From Deltaproteobacteria bacterium (GTDB lineage: Bacteria; Myxococcota_A; Polyangia; Haliangiales; SHYZ01), in NCBI GenBank assembly GCA_016210055.1, contig JACQUZ010000039.1, positions 1-64,000 on the forward strand: a stretch of DNA of 64,000 bases, written 5' to 3'. Each line of letters opens with the position of its first letter. Position 1 is the first letter of the stretch. A model generated the notes under the pieces. The model was given only the letters and a program-made list of their open reading frames with translations, had not been told where the DNA came from and did no database searches. Below are positions 17,617 through 30,800 of the stretch, piece by piece. The position numbers and the translations under genes were made by a program.

Positions 17617-18114
17617 ATGGCCATCCCGCACGCGCGGTCCGAAGCAGTCGGGGAAATCAACACGCTCCTCGGCCGGGGAAGTGAGTTCGAAGGCAAGCTC
17701 ACCTTTGAAGGTACCGTTAGAATCGACGGCAAGCTGTCCGGGGAGGTGTTCTCCGACGACGTCTTGGTCGTAGGAGAAGGGGCAGAACTCCATGCCGAGA
17801 TCGATGTCGGCGAAATCATCATCCAGGGGCTCATCGTAGGGAACATCCGTGCGAAGCGCTCAGTCGAGATCCATGCGCCCGGCCGGATCCGCGGAGACAT
17901 CACCACGCCTATCCTGCAAATCGACAAGGGCGTCGTCTTCGAAGGCCGTTGCTCGATGGAGAGCGTCGCTGAAGTGGCCAAGCGGCCTACCGGAGCCGGA
18001 ACAACGATCCTGGCGGCGGTGGCTCCCCCGTCCCCTCCTGCTTCATCGAAAGACAGTGGTCAGGCAAAAGACATGCCTTCCAAGGAGCCACCGGCCGCCG
18101 CTCCCAAAAAGTAG
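17617..18114 (+). CDS. Bactofilin family cytoskeletal protein
   Basis: A 165-residue protein with a central bactofilin beta-helix (residues about 15-115) built from repeated hydrophobic turns such as FEGTVRIDGKLSGEVFSDD and EIIIQGLIVGNIRAKRSVEI. A Pro/Ala/Ser-rich tail follows. Bactofilins polymerise into filaments that organise cell shape, chromosome segregation proteins or signalling patches. The ATG at 17617 is chosen because GGAGGG lies six bases upstream; a frame from 17596 would lack a site. It directly precedes the ATP synthase operon. Confidence 0.9.
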   Translation: MAIPHARSEAVGEINTLLGRGSEFEGKLTFEGTVRIDGKLSGEVFSDDVLVVGEGAELHAEIDVGEIIIQGLIVGNIRAKRSVEIHAPGRIRGDITTPILQIDKGVVFEGRCSMESVAEVAKRPTGAGTTILAAVAPPSPPASSKDSGQAKDMPSKEPPAAAPKK

Positions 18115-18145
18115 GCTTTCGGCGCGCGGTTGCCCGCCTTCTTCA

Positions 18146-18174
18146 TTGACATGCCTGCCGCATAGGTGTTATCA
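18146..18174 (+). promoter_or_regulatory. Candidate promoter of the ATP synthase operon
   Basis: A consensus -35 hexamer TTGACA (18146-18151) lies between the bactofilin stop and the first atp gene. The -10 element at the right spacing (TTATCA) matches poorly, so support is limited. The position, about 55 bases before the b' start, is suitable. Confidence 0.35.
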
Positions 18175-18228
18175 GCAGCGCGCCTTCTCCGGCATACCCG
18201 CATCCAAAGGGAAGGGAGACCAGTAGGG

Positions 18229-18708
18229 ATGCACCAAGTACTCGTGCTCGCCGCCGCCAAAGCTCCGCAGGATCCACCGATTATCGACCTGGATTCCACG
18301 GTGTTCTTGCAGCTGGGGATATTTCTGTTTACCGCCATCGTCCTCAGTCGCCTTCTTTTCAAGCCCTATCTTGCCGTGCGCGCCGCCCGAGAGGCCGGTA
18401 TCGATGGCGCTCGCGAGGAGGCACGGCGCATGGAAGAGGAGGCTCGCGCTCGCCTGGCCGACTACGATGCGAAGCTGAGCCAAGCCCGCCACAAGACGGG
18501 CGAAGAGAGGATCAAGTTCCGGTCGGAGGCCACTGCACGCGAGCGCGAAATCACCGAAGCGGCCCGGGCGCGAGCCCAAGAGGCCGTGAATGAGGCCCGT
18601 CGCAAGATTGACGGCGACGCCGCCGCTGCACGAGTGGCGCTCGAAGCCCGAGTTCAGGACATTGCCCGGTTTATGGCCAAGAAGATCCTCGGCCGGGAGG
18701 TTGCGTGA
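18229..18708 (+). CDS. ATP synthase F0 subunit b' (second b-type subunit)
   Basis: A 159-residue stator protein. One membrane helix (FLQLGIFLFTAIVLSRLLF) near residue 25 is followed by a long charged coiled coil (AREEARRMEEEARARLADYD) ending in FMAKKILGREVA. Together with subunit b it forms the peripheral stalk that holds F1 static against the rotor. The ATG at 18229 follows AGGG; a longer frame from 18166 has no leader features. Its TGA overlaps the b gene as ATGA. Paired b/b' genes at the head of an F1 operon, with a and c elsewhere, are typical of Deltaproteobacteria. Confidence 0.85.
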   Translation: MHQVLVLAAAKAPQDPPIIDLDSTVFLQLGIFLFTAIVLSRLLFKPYLAVRAAREAGIDGAREEARRMEEEARARLADYDAKLSQARHKTGEERIKFRSEATAREREITEAARARAQEAVNEARRKIDGDAAAARVALEARVQDIARFMAKKILGREVA

Positions 18709-19475
18709 TGTTTCGGCGCCCCTGGATCGCGGCCATGTCACTGATGTTCATGCTTTTCGTGGGTACTTCTGCAGGCGCTGGCGGGCATGATTCAGCCGAT
18801 GGGGCCGAGTCCCTACAGGCAGAACACCATGTCGTAGCCAACCCCGTGGAGAACCTTGCGAGGTTCGACTACAAGGGGAAAGACACCCACGGAGGACCGT
18901 ACGAGCCCGAAAAGGGCGATCACAAGATGCCGGCACCCTTTCTCGGTGCGCTCTTCAACTTCGGCATCCTGGCGTTTCTCATCGGAAAATTGGCCGGCCC
19001 GTCAGTTCTTCGATTGGTTCGGGATCGCCACGAGAGCATTGCGCAGAAGCTTGCTGAGTCAGCGCGACTCCGTGACGAGGCCAAGCGGAAGCTCGACGAG
19101 TACACCGAGAAGATGACCAACTTGCAGGCGGAGATCGATCGGTTGGTGTCAGAGCTCCGCAGCGAGGCCGAAAAAGAAAAGCAACGAATTCTCTCCGAAG
19201 CCGAAATCCGGGCAGAGCGCATGAAGAAGGACGCCGAGCAGCAGATAAGCGCCGAGATGACGCGGGTCCGCGTCGCCCTCGAACGCGAGGCCATGCTCTC
19301 CGCGGTCGCTCTGGCCGAGAAGATCCTGCGTGAAAAGACGACCGAAGCTGACCAGCAAAACATGGCAGACCGGTTCGTGACCGATATCATGGCCCAAGCA
19401 GGCAAGGCAGGGACAAGCATGGGCCCGGTTAAGCCAACCTCTGGCGGCGCGCCGGGCGGGAGAAGTATCGCATGA
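18708..19475 (+). CDS. atpF: ATP synthase F0 subunit b, with signal peptide and extension
   Basis: A 255-residue protein, about 100 longer than typical b subunits. Residues 1-24 look like a cleavable signal peptide (MSLMFMLFVGTSAGA), then about 60 polar, His/Asp/Glu-rich residues precede the membrane helix FLGALFNFGILAFLIGKLAG. The C-terminal 150 residues form the expected stalk coiled coil (ARLRDEAKRKLDEYTEKM). The ATG at 18708 overlaps the previous stop. The extra periplasmic segment is unusual for E. coli-type enzymes and may be lineage-specific. The gene overlaps atpH by four bases. Confidence 0.85.
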   Translation: MFRRPWIAAMSLMFMLFVGTSAGAGGHDSADGAESLQAEHHVVANPVENLARFDYKGKDTHGGPYEPEKGDHKMPAPFLGALFNFGILAFLIGKLAGPSVLRLVRDRHESIAQKLAESARLRDEAKRKLDEYTEKMTNLQAEIDRLVSELRSEAEKEKQRILSEAEIRAERMKKDAEQQISAEMTRVRVALEREAMLSAVALAEKILREKTTEADQQNMADRFVTDIMAQAGKAGTSMGPVKPTSGGAPGGRSIA

Positions 19476-20011
19476 TCGCAGGTTCGCTTGCGCGCCGCTA
19501 CGCGCGCGCCATTTTTGACCTGGGCACGGCAAAGGGAAACCTGGAGCAGCTCGCCAGGGAACTCGAGGGCCTCGCGGCCAACTACTCCGCCTCGCGCGAG
19601 CTCGCGGAAGCGCTGACCAATCCAGTATTTCCGCGCTCCCAAAGGCGCGCCGTGCTGGAAGCAGTGGTTCAGCGCGTAGCAGTCACGCCTACCACGCGCA
19701 ACTTCGTCCTCCTTCTTCACGACCGAGAACGCATTCAGTACTTGCCAGCCATCGCGCGCGAGCTTCGCGTGATGGTGGACGAAAAGGCTGGCCGAGTGCG
19801 TGCCCAGGTCACGGGAGCTCGTCCCGTGGCGCCCGAGCATGGAGCCAAGATCCGCTCCGCCCTCGAGCAGGCCACTGGGAAAACCGTGGTTCTCGAAACC
19901 AAGCAGGATCCAGAGATCCTAGGGGGAATCGTTGCTCAGGTAGGGGACGTCGTGTATGACGGCTCCATCCGGACGCAGCTCGAGCTTCTGCGAGAGCGCG
20001 CTCTCGCGTAA
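19472..20011 (+). CDS. atpH: ATP synthase F1 subunit delta
   Basis: A 179-residue OSCP/delta protein that joins the peripheral stalk to the top of F1. The N-terminus (GSLARRYARAIFDLG) and the C-terminal signature (DPEILGGIVAQVGDVVYDGSI) are both characteristic. Length is normal. The ATG overlaps the b stop by four bases, and atpA follows after 51 bases. Confidence 0.92.
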   Translation: MIAGSLARRYARAIFDLGTAKGNLEQLARELEGLAANYSASRELAEALTNPVFPRSQRRAVLEAVVQRVAVTPTTRNFVLLLHDRERIQYLPAIARELRVMVDEKAGRVRAQVTGARPVAPEHGAKIRSALEQATGKTVVLETKQDPEILGGIVAQVGDVVYDGSIRTQLELLRERALA

Positions 20012-20062
20012 CTTCAATCACCCCGTGAGCATCCACAAGTAGAAACCCAAGGACGAGCGAGC

Positions 20063-23939
<3,877 letters not shown>

Positions 23940-23941
23940 CC

Positions 23942-24433
23942 ATGGCCGGTCCTCGCGCAGAATCACAAGCTGAGGTCATGGGACGACACGATCACCCCGA
24001 CGTGCTTGGCGGGCAGCGGCTCACGGTCTCAGTGGTCACACCGAGGGGAGCAATTCTCGCTCGCCAAGTGGATGAGGTCACGGGGCCTGGTGCAAGCGGA
24101 GACTTCGGGGTGCTACCCGGACACGTGCCGTTCCTCGCCGCCTTGCGACCAGGTATCCTTTCCCTGCGCGACGGACAGCAGCGCGACGTCCTTGCCGTGA
24201 GCTCGGGTTATGCACAAGTGGGTGCGCGCAACCACGTGAAGATCCTCGTCGAGAACGCTCAGTCCGCAGACGAGATCGACATCGCCGACGCCCGACGTTC
24301 ATTCGACCAGGCAAGCGAGGAGCTCAAGAGCGGCAAGACTGGCGGCGAGCTACGCACCCTCCAGGCCCAGCTCGACTGGGCACGGGCACGGATTGAAGCC
24401 CATGGCCTGTCGCGCGGCAAGGTCCAGGCGTAA
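23942..24433 (+). CDS. atpC: ATP synthase F1 subunit epsilon
   Basis: A 163-residue subunit of the central stalk, which couples rotation and can inhibit hydrolysis. The N-terminal beta domain (RLTVSVVTPRGAILARQVDEVTGPG, with GDFGVLPGHVPFLAAL) is highly conserved and a C-terminal helical hairpin follows. An N-terminal extension of about 22 residues precedes the core; an internal ATG (MGRHDHPD) could be the true start. Last gene of the operon; the hemerythrin gene converges on it. Confidence 0.92.
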   Translation: MAGPRAESQAEVMGRHDHPDVLGGQRLTVSVVTPRGAILARQVDEVTGPGASGDFGVLPGHVPFLAALRPGILSLRDGQQRDVLAVSSGYAQVGARNHVKILVENAQSADEIDIADARRSFDQASEELKSGKTGGELRTLQAQLDWARARIEAHGLSRGKVQA

Positions 24434-24451
24434 ATCACGCAGCATCCCTGG

Positions 24452-24901
24452 TCACACGCGCAGCTCCTCGCCAGACAAGATCTCGGCAAATCTTTCTCGC
24501 ATTCGCCTACCAATCTCCTGATTGATGTCGTTCGTCCAGAAGTCCTCCACGCGAGGGAAAAGCTCGTTCTCCTCCGAGAAAACGTGGTGCTCGACGACGT
24601 CTTCCAGCCCTTGGACCAGCTCCTCGAACGATTCGTCGTCGATCTCGCTGCTCTCCAGCTCTGCCAGGGCGTCCTTGAGCTCCTCATGCTCGTCATAGGA
24701 TTGGGCGATGAGGTCCTCGAACTCCTCCTTGTCCTCGAATCTTGGGTAGAAAAGCTCCTCCTCGGTTGCGGCGTGGGCACGCAGGGTGCGAGAGAGCTGC
24801 GCCCGCAGCGCTCCTCGATCCTTGACCTCCGCCCGAAGCAGCTTGGCCAATAGCTGGCTGGCTTCGGCATGCTGCCGTCGAAGCAGATCCGTCGCCTTCA
24901 T
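24452..24901 (-). CDS. Hemerythrin-domain protein
   Basis: A 149-residue four-helix protein binding a di-iron centre for oxygen or nitric oxide sensing or storage. Candidate iron ligands are in RRQHAEAS, RAHAATEEELFYPRF, YDEHEEL and VEHHVFSEENELFPRV. The start is the ATG at 24901 because GAGGAGGTG lies just upstream; a 15-codon longer reading is less likely. It stands alone and converges on the ATP synthase operon. Cytosolic, no membrane segment. Confidence 0.88.
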   Translation of the reverse strand: MKATDLLRRQHAEASQLLAKLLRAEVKDRGALRAQLSRTLRAHAATEEELFYPRFEDKEEFEDLIAQSYDEHEELKDALAELESSEIDDESFEELVQGLEDVVEHHVFSEENELFPRVEDFWTNDINQEIGRRMRERFAEILSGEELRV

Positions 24902-25038
24902 GTGCACCACCTCCTCGCGTGAAGGGCTAGCAAGGGGTGTTCCCATGTCATGGCACTCTGCTCGTCCCCAGCTTCATGGTTAGTGCCGGCCATTTGACCG
25001 GCCGCAGCCAATTTGGTCTCGTCCTCCCAGGAGGGAGC

Positions 25039-26619
25039 ATGAGAAGGATCTTGCGGCTCACGGTCCTATTCGGCTTCGCAGGGGGACTCCTCGCCTGCGA
25101 GCAGGCGAGCTCGCGGCCTACCGACGCAGGCACCGGTGTTCCGGTCGCAGACGCCGGAGGCCCGCGCCCCCTCACTTGGTCGCATTGCCCCCTTCTCACC
25201 GGCGGCACGGGCAACGATGCAGAGTGTGGAGTCGCCGAGCTTCCTCTCGACTGGTCAAAGCCCGAGGGCCGGAAGATCTCGGTCTTCGTCAAGCGCCTGC
25301 GTGCCGCGGGCACGCACCGAGGCGCCCTGTGGCTCGTCAATGGCGGCCTCGTCGCCTCGGGGGCGACGCTGGAGTTACCAGCGCGCGATCTATTCGCAAG
25401 GAAAGCGCCCGACCTAGACATCTACATCCCAGACCACCGGGGAACCGGGCGCTCGTCTAGACTCCAATGCCCGCAGCAGCCTCCCATGGGGGCGCCGCTT
25501 GATGATGCCGACGTGCCGGCCTGCGTGGAATCATTGAAGGCCGAGTGGGGCGACGATCTCGCTCACTTCAATACCACCGACGCCGCGCGCGATCTTGGGT
25601 GGTTGATCGAAAGCGAGCGGAAGCCCGGAGAGGTCGCATTCGCGTACGGAATCTCCTACGGAACAGCGGTCCTCCATCGATACCTCCAGATCTTCCCCAC
25701 CCAACCCACCGGCGTCGTGCTCGAAGCGCTCTGCATGCCAGGCCACTGCCAGATGGACAAGCTCGACCAATGGATCAACCAAATGGCCGAGCGGTTCTTC
25801 GCCGAATGCGCCAAGGATACGTTCTGCAGCAGCAAGCTAGGGCCCGCGCCGTGGGGCAAGCTTACCGACACGCTCGCCTCACTCGACCGGGGCCATTGCC
25901 CGGCCGCCGTCGCAGCGGGCCTATCACGGAAGACGGTCCGAACGACCCTTGGAAACATGCTCGGTTACAGCGGATGGAACGTCCGCCCTGCGGTCGCTGC
26001 GATCCTCTACCGTCTCGCACGGTGCAGCGACGGGGACCTGCCAGTTCTGCGGCACTTCGCCAGGGCGGTCCTCACGCCGCCAGATCCTCCGCCCTTACCG
26101 GAGCAACTCGAGGCAGTTCTGACCGGCTACAACGTCACCTTCTCCCAGTTCTGGGCATCACCGCCTCCGAGCATCGAGAGCTTGCAAGCGATTTACGACA
26201 AGACAAGCGCGGCGACCGGAGCGGCGCTCGCGTTCGCCCCGGCACGCGACAGCTGGCCGATCCCGCCGCAGGACGAATACATGGGGAAATGGGCGTCTAC
26301 CCAGGTGCCGATGTTGATGCTCCACGGTACCCTCGACTTCCTGCCACTTGAGGGCGCAGAAGCAGCGCGCCAGCATTTTTCCGGGTTCAACCAGACGGTC
26401 GCGATCGTTCCACGCGCGCCTCACGCGACCGTTTTCGCGCCAACCCGCGAAGGGAAAGGCTGCTCGGGCGCACTCATCGGCGCGTTCCTAAAGTCGCCCA
26501 AGGAGGCGCTTGATCTCTCCTGCCTTGGTGAAATCCAGCCCATCAAGTTCGAAACGCTTCCCGGGCAGTGGGCCGACGTGCTGTTTAGGACTGCAGACAT
26601 CTGGGAAGGGACGCTCTGA
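25039..26619 (+). CDS. Secreted alpha/beta hydrolase lipoprotein (TAP-like peptidase type)
   Basis: A 526-residue lipoprotein with lipobox GLLAC at the end of a signal peptide and an Asp/Gly-rich linker. The hydrolase fold shows the oxyanion region DIYIPDHRGTGRSS, nucleophile elbow YGISYGT (Ser), a late Asp in HGTLDFLPL and a His in PRAPHATVF. This order and the C-terminal Cys-containing tail match tripeptidyl aminopeptidase-like (TAP) hydrolases. The start at 25039 follows GGAGGGAG. Substrate may be peptides or esters. It converges on the DUF4105 gene with 10 bases between stops. Confidence 0.85.
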   Translation: MRRILRLTVLFGFAGGLLACEQASSRPTDAGTGVPVADAGGPRPLTWSHCPLLTGGTGNDAECGVAELPLDWSKPEGRKISVFVKRLRAAGTHRGALWLVNGGLVASGATLELPARDLFARKAPDLDIYIPDHRGTGRSSRLQCPQQPPMGAPLDDADVPACVESLKAEWGDDLAHFNTTDAARDLGWLIESERKPGEVAFAYGISYGTAVLHRYLQIFPTQPTGVVLEALCMPGHCQMDKLDQWINQMAERFFAECAKDTFCSSKLGPAPWGKLTDTLASLDRGHCPAAVAAGLSRKTVRTTLGNMLGYSGWNVRPAVAAILYRLARCSDGDLPVLRHFARAVLTPPDPPPLPEQLEAVLTGYNVTFSQFWASPPPSIESLQAIYDKTSAATGAALAFAPARDSWPIPPQDEYMGKWASTQVPMLMLHGTLDFLPLEGAEAARQHFSGFNQTVAIVPRAPHATVFAPTREGKGCSGALIGAFLKSPKEALDLSCLGEIQPIKFETLPGQWADVLFRTADIWEGTL

Positions 26620-26629
26620 GCGAGCTAGG

Positions 26630-27796
26630 TCACGGCGCAAGGGCGCGCCCCGCCACCCGGAAATAGACTGGGACTAGCATCACCAGAACGAGCGCCAACG
26701 GATACCAAATCGGCTGCACGAGCAGGCCAAGAAGCGTAGCGCTGGCGACCAGGGCAAGCATCGCAAGCCTCGCCATGAGGTATCCCCTCAGCATTCGCCC
26801 GCGCCCGGACGACATGAACGCCAACATGAGGTCGGTCGGCAGGAGCACGAGCAGTAGCTCATTGCCACGAAGCTCGCGCACCGGCGATACCAGCGCCACC
26901 GCGTCGACAACCAATGCGGTGAGGCCCAAGACCACGCCAATCGCAACCAAGCCGACCTTGGCAAGAAGATGCCGTCTCGACCGAAGTCCCGCAACCGACG
27001 CTGCCCCTAGCATGGCGCCGAAAGCAAGGCCCCCCAGGGCCCAACCGCCCGCGCCCACTGACTCGGCTGCCTTCCTCGTAAACACGACCTCGGGCCGAGC
27101 ACCCAGGCGCCGCGAGACCTCCTCGCGGAGGATCTCTGGGAGAAACATTGCCTCCCAGGTATTGGGTTGGAGGTCCGCAGCTCGTCCAATCAGGAAGTCC
27201 GAGAGTAGAAGGAGCAGCGGGTCCGCCTGGAAACCCGCCCGGACCATGTCCCGGAAGGTGCTCTCGAGCCGCACGGGACTTGCGTGCAAGGCGCCGCCGG
27301 TTACGGCGTCGATGTGGTCCCTGAGCCTCGTAGCGCAGTTCTCCTTGAAGTGGTGGTACGTGTAGAAGCGGTTCTCGGGCCTGGCGTCGCGCGCCAAGCG
27401 GGCTGCGAGCTCATCCGCGGCTTCTCGCGAGAGCGGCAAGACCTGCTTGTACACGGTTCGATCACCGGCGCGATACGCGTCGAGCATGTCCGAGCGGCTG
27501 GTCACCGAAACCCAGAATCGGCCGCGGCCTCGCAGTACCTCCCACGCGAGGGGCACTGGGGTCGTAAAGTCGGCGGTGCCGTAGTTGTAGCAGCGCCCAT
27601 GGGGCGAGCGGTCATCGGTGATGCACAGAGCCGCGTGCCCGAACTTGGAGAAGGCATCGTCCCCAGGTCCCATGGTATAGAGCTCTGCCGCCGTGGGAGC
27701 GCTCAGCGCGAGGCGAGGCAGAAGGACTACGAGAACGAGAAAGGCAGATCCGGCCGCCAAGGCACGCGCGCGGCACATGCCCGAGAAGGCTAGCAT
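26630..27796 (-). CDS. DUF4105 (Lnb N-terminal type) membrane protein
   Basis: A 388-residue protein. After a signal or anchor segment (AFLVLVVLLPRLALS), residues about 35-215 form a DUF4105 domain, with FSKFGHAALCI and YHHFKENCATRLRD providing the His, Cys and Asp/Asn residues typical of this NlpC/P60-like fold. Four or five membrane helices follow (GWALGGLAFGAMLGA, VGLVAIGVVLGLTALVV and others). Related domains release fatty acids from or modify envelope lipoproteins or polymers; the substrate is not known here. An ATG seven codons in is an alternative start. It is the downstream neighbour of the STAND regulator. Confidence 0.8.
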   Translation of the reverse strand: MLAFSGMCRARALAAGSAFLVLVVLLPRLALSAPTAAELYTMGPGDDAFSKFGHAALCITDDRSPHGRCYNYGTADFTTPVPLAWEVLRGRGRFWVSVTSRSDMLDAYRAGDRTVYKQVLPLSREAADELAARLARDARPENRFYTYHHFKENCATRLRDHIDAVTGGALHASPVRLESTFRDMVRAGFQADPLLLLLSDFLIGRAADLQPNTWEAMFLPEILREEVSRRLGARPEVVFTRKAAESVGAGGWALGGLAFGAMLGAASVAGLRSRRHLLAKVGLVAIGVVLGLTALVVDAVALVSPVRELRGNELLLVLLPTDLMLAFMSSGRGRMLRGYLMARLAMLALVASATLLGLLVQPIWYPLALVLVMLVPVYFRVAGRALAP

Positions 27797-27811
27797 TCCG
27801 CGGCGAAACCG

Positions 27812-30800
27812 CTATGAAGCGACCTTCTCGATGAAAAGAAAGTCAGGCGGCGGCTCGAGGCGATAGCCCTGTTCTCCGATGCGCAGGAACTCCTCACCAC
27901 CCTCACCGAGGAGACGGCGGAGGCGCATGATGTTGGTGAACAAGGCGGCGTCGTGACGAAGCGGGTGGTAGTCGACGCGCCACACGCGCTCGACGATGGC
28001 TTCCTTGGTGAAGCTTTTCCCGGGAGCGCTCGCGAACAAGAAGAGCAGCCGCTTGAGCAAGCTCCGTTTTTGTAGATCAGCGACCGACGACCCATTCCTG
28101 AGCACTTGCTCGCGCACGCCGTCAATGACCAGCTCGCGGCGTTCCAGGTGGAGGGCGCCCGGGTCAAGCTCGCTGACATAGGACGCAGTTCCGGACACGG
28201 TGATCGTTCGATAGGGACGCGACGGCGTCATGCCGAGATCGCCCAGCATCCTCTCAGCCCCGATGCGAGCCTCCTCACCCATGGTGCTCGCCGCGGCGCG
28301 CCGCTGGGTACCCAATAGCTCGACAGACTCGGCATCCCCCGTCTCGCGGGAGATGATCTCGCACGCCACCATGCAAGCATAGCGCTCAGGACCAAGGGCA
28401 GCGACCCGCGCCACGGTGAGGGCGTCTGCAGCGCACCGCCGCGCCGCCGCGCCATTCCCCTCGTCGCGCAAGAGAGCTGCTTTCACCAGGAGCGCCCGAG
28501 CGACAGCGCGATCCTCCCCAATGGCAGCCGCCTCACCGATCGCCCGCGTGGCAGCCTCATCGGCCGCCACGCGATTCCCGTGAAGGAGATGCAAGCGCGC
28601 CACGTCCGCGAGAAGGCGGGCGAGCTCAGCCCGCCTTCCCACGCGCTCTGCGTGACTCGCCGCCGTTCGGTAGGAGTCAAGGGCCTGAACGATTTCCCCG
28701 CGGGCCAGCGACCGATCGCCCTGGAGCCACAACTCCTCGATCGGCGCAAGCACCGTGGTGGGCTCGTGCTCCTTACCCTCGCACGCTGCAGCTCGGCATG
28801 CGATCCATGACGCCTCGAAGCGGCAGCGCCTGGAAATGCCAGGACGGGAAGTCACCTCGAGCGCTAGCCGACGGGCTTCATTGTAACGGTTCTCGTCTAG
28901 CGCGACGAGCGCCAGGATGAGCATCGCCTCCGCTTCAATGGGTACAAGGCCTTTCTGTGAGGCCACCGCGAGTGCAGCAGTGGCAAGCCCCTCAGCCGCG
29001 AGCGCGCGACCTCGCCTCGCCAGCACGTGGGCCAAGGTGGCTTCAGCCTTGAGGGCCAGGAGCTCATGCCCGTTGTCGCGTGCTTGGGCCAAGAGAGCAC
29101 GCAGGCTCGCCTCTGCTTCTCCGAGCCGCCCTGCACGTGCTGAGACCCGAGCCCGGTGGAGCCGAATGACGGCGGCGCGAAGACTCTCGTCCTGCTCCTG
29201 GGCCAATCGCTCGGCTTCGACGAGTTTCGCGTCGGCATCCAGCAGGCGGTTTTCCTCCGCCAGGCACTCGGCGAGCCACGCAGCCAAGAGAGGTTCCTTC
29301 TCGCCGACAGCGGCGCGCCCCAAGGCCTGCTTTGCGGTGTCGATCCCGCCCGACTGTGCCTCGAGGAGGGCGGACAAGACGCGGAGCTTCGACGACAATG
29401 GGCCCGCGTGGCCGGCCTCTCCAAGATGCCTCTGCGCTTCCGCATGAGCGCCCTGCTCGCAGCTGATTCGAGCACGGGTAAGCCGCTCCAACGCGTGGTT
29501 CTCGGGGGATAGATCGGCAGGCAATCCATCTAGCCGACGCAAGGCCGCCTGAGGGTCAGCGGCTTCGAGGTGCAGCCCTGCCGCCTGGATAACCAGTGCT
29601 ACCGCGAGATCATGGGCTCCTTGGCCCTTTCCCTTGGCCCTCGGCCGGTCGTGAAGCTCCCTCGCAAGCTCCTCGTGGCGCTGAAGCGCTTCGGTGACTC
29701 GTCCCATGCGGGTCAGCAAGCTGACAATCAGGTGTCGAATGTTCAGCGAGCGCAAGCCACTTCGCTCGAGCTCAAGGCCGAGGACCAAGCCTTCACTCGC
29801 TGCGCCTCTTCGCACGAGAAAAGGCAAAGCCCGCTCGAGACATTGCAGCGCCTTGTCCTGCTTGCCCGAAGCAAGCCAGTGGCGTACCGCCTCACGGACG
29901 CGCTCCACCGGGCTTTCGCAGTCGAGCGCCGCGCCGTCCACCTGCTCCCAGGCCATCACCTTTCCGGGCTGCACGTCGAACAAGTTGGCCGCTGCTTCCT
30001 CCAGATCCCGGCGAACCGCTGGCTCGATTGCGCCGATTACCATGGCGCGAACCACGTCATGGACCTGAACGCGTCCGCCATGCATGGCGTCAATGAGCTG
30101 GCGCCTGATCAGCTCGCGCAAGCCGCTGTCCACGTCCGTGCCTGGGACAAGAAAAGCCAGCGCCGCCGGAGTCGCCGGAACGCGCAAGATCGCGGCCGCA
30201 AAAAGGAGCTGCCGCAAGTCTCCATGCATGCGAGAGATCTCCCACGCCCGGCTTCCGTGGGCGGCACGCGAATACTCGCGGCGCAGGGCGAGCGGCACTC
30301 CACCCGTGAGGACAAGAGCAGCGTCACAGGCGGCTTGCGGCGTGGGGCCAAACAGCTCCTCCAAGCGGGTCCAGAGCGCCCGGGCATCAGCGGCCGTAAG
30401 ACCATCGAGCCGAAGCTCGGCACGCTGCGGCTCGCGAAGTCGCAAGGGCAGTTGATCTCTCGAAACGGCGACAATGCGACCTACCGGGACTCCTGCCGCC
30501 GCACTGCACGAAAGGGAATCCAAGAAGGAGGCAGCCTCGGTGACAGGAAGCCGGTGAAGCTCGTCGACGACGAGGAGCCGCGGCTCCGCTGCGAGCACAT
30601 CGGCGAGGGTTCCAGGGAGGACATCCAGGGCACGCTCGGCCCTGGTCAACACCGAGCAAGCGAGGTCTCCCTCCTCGCATCGAATGTAGGCTGCCTGGGG
30701 AAAGGACTGCCGCACCGCACCGATGACCTCCCTCACGAGGGCGGTCTTTCCGACTCCAGCAGCACCGGTGACTGCGGTAAGCGGCGAGCTGGCCACTTCC

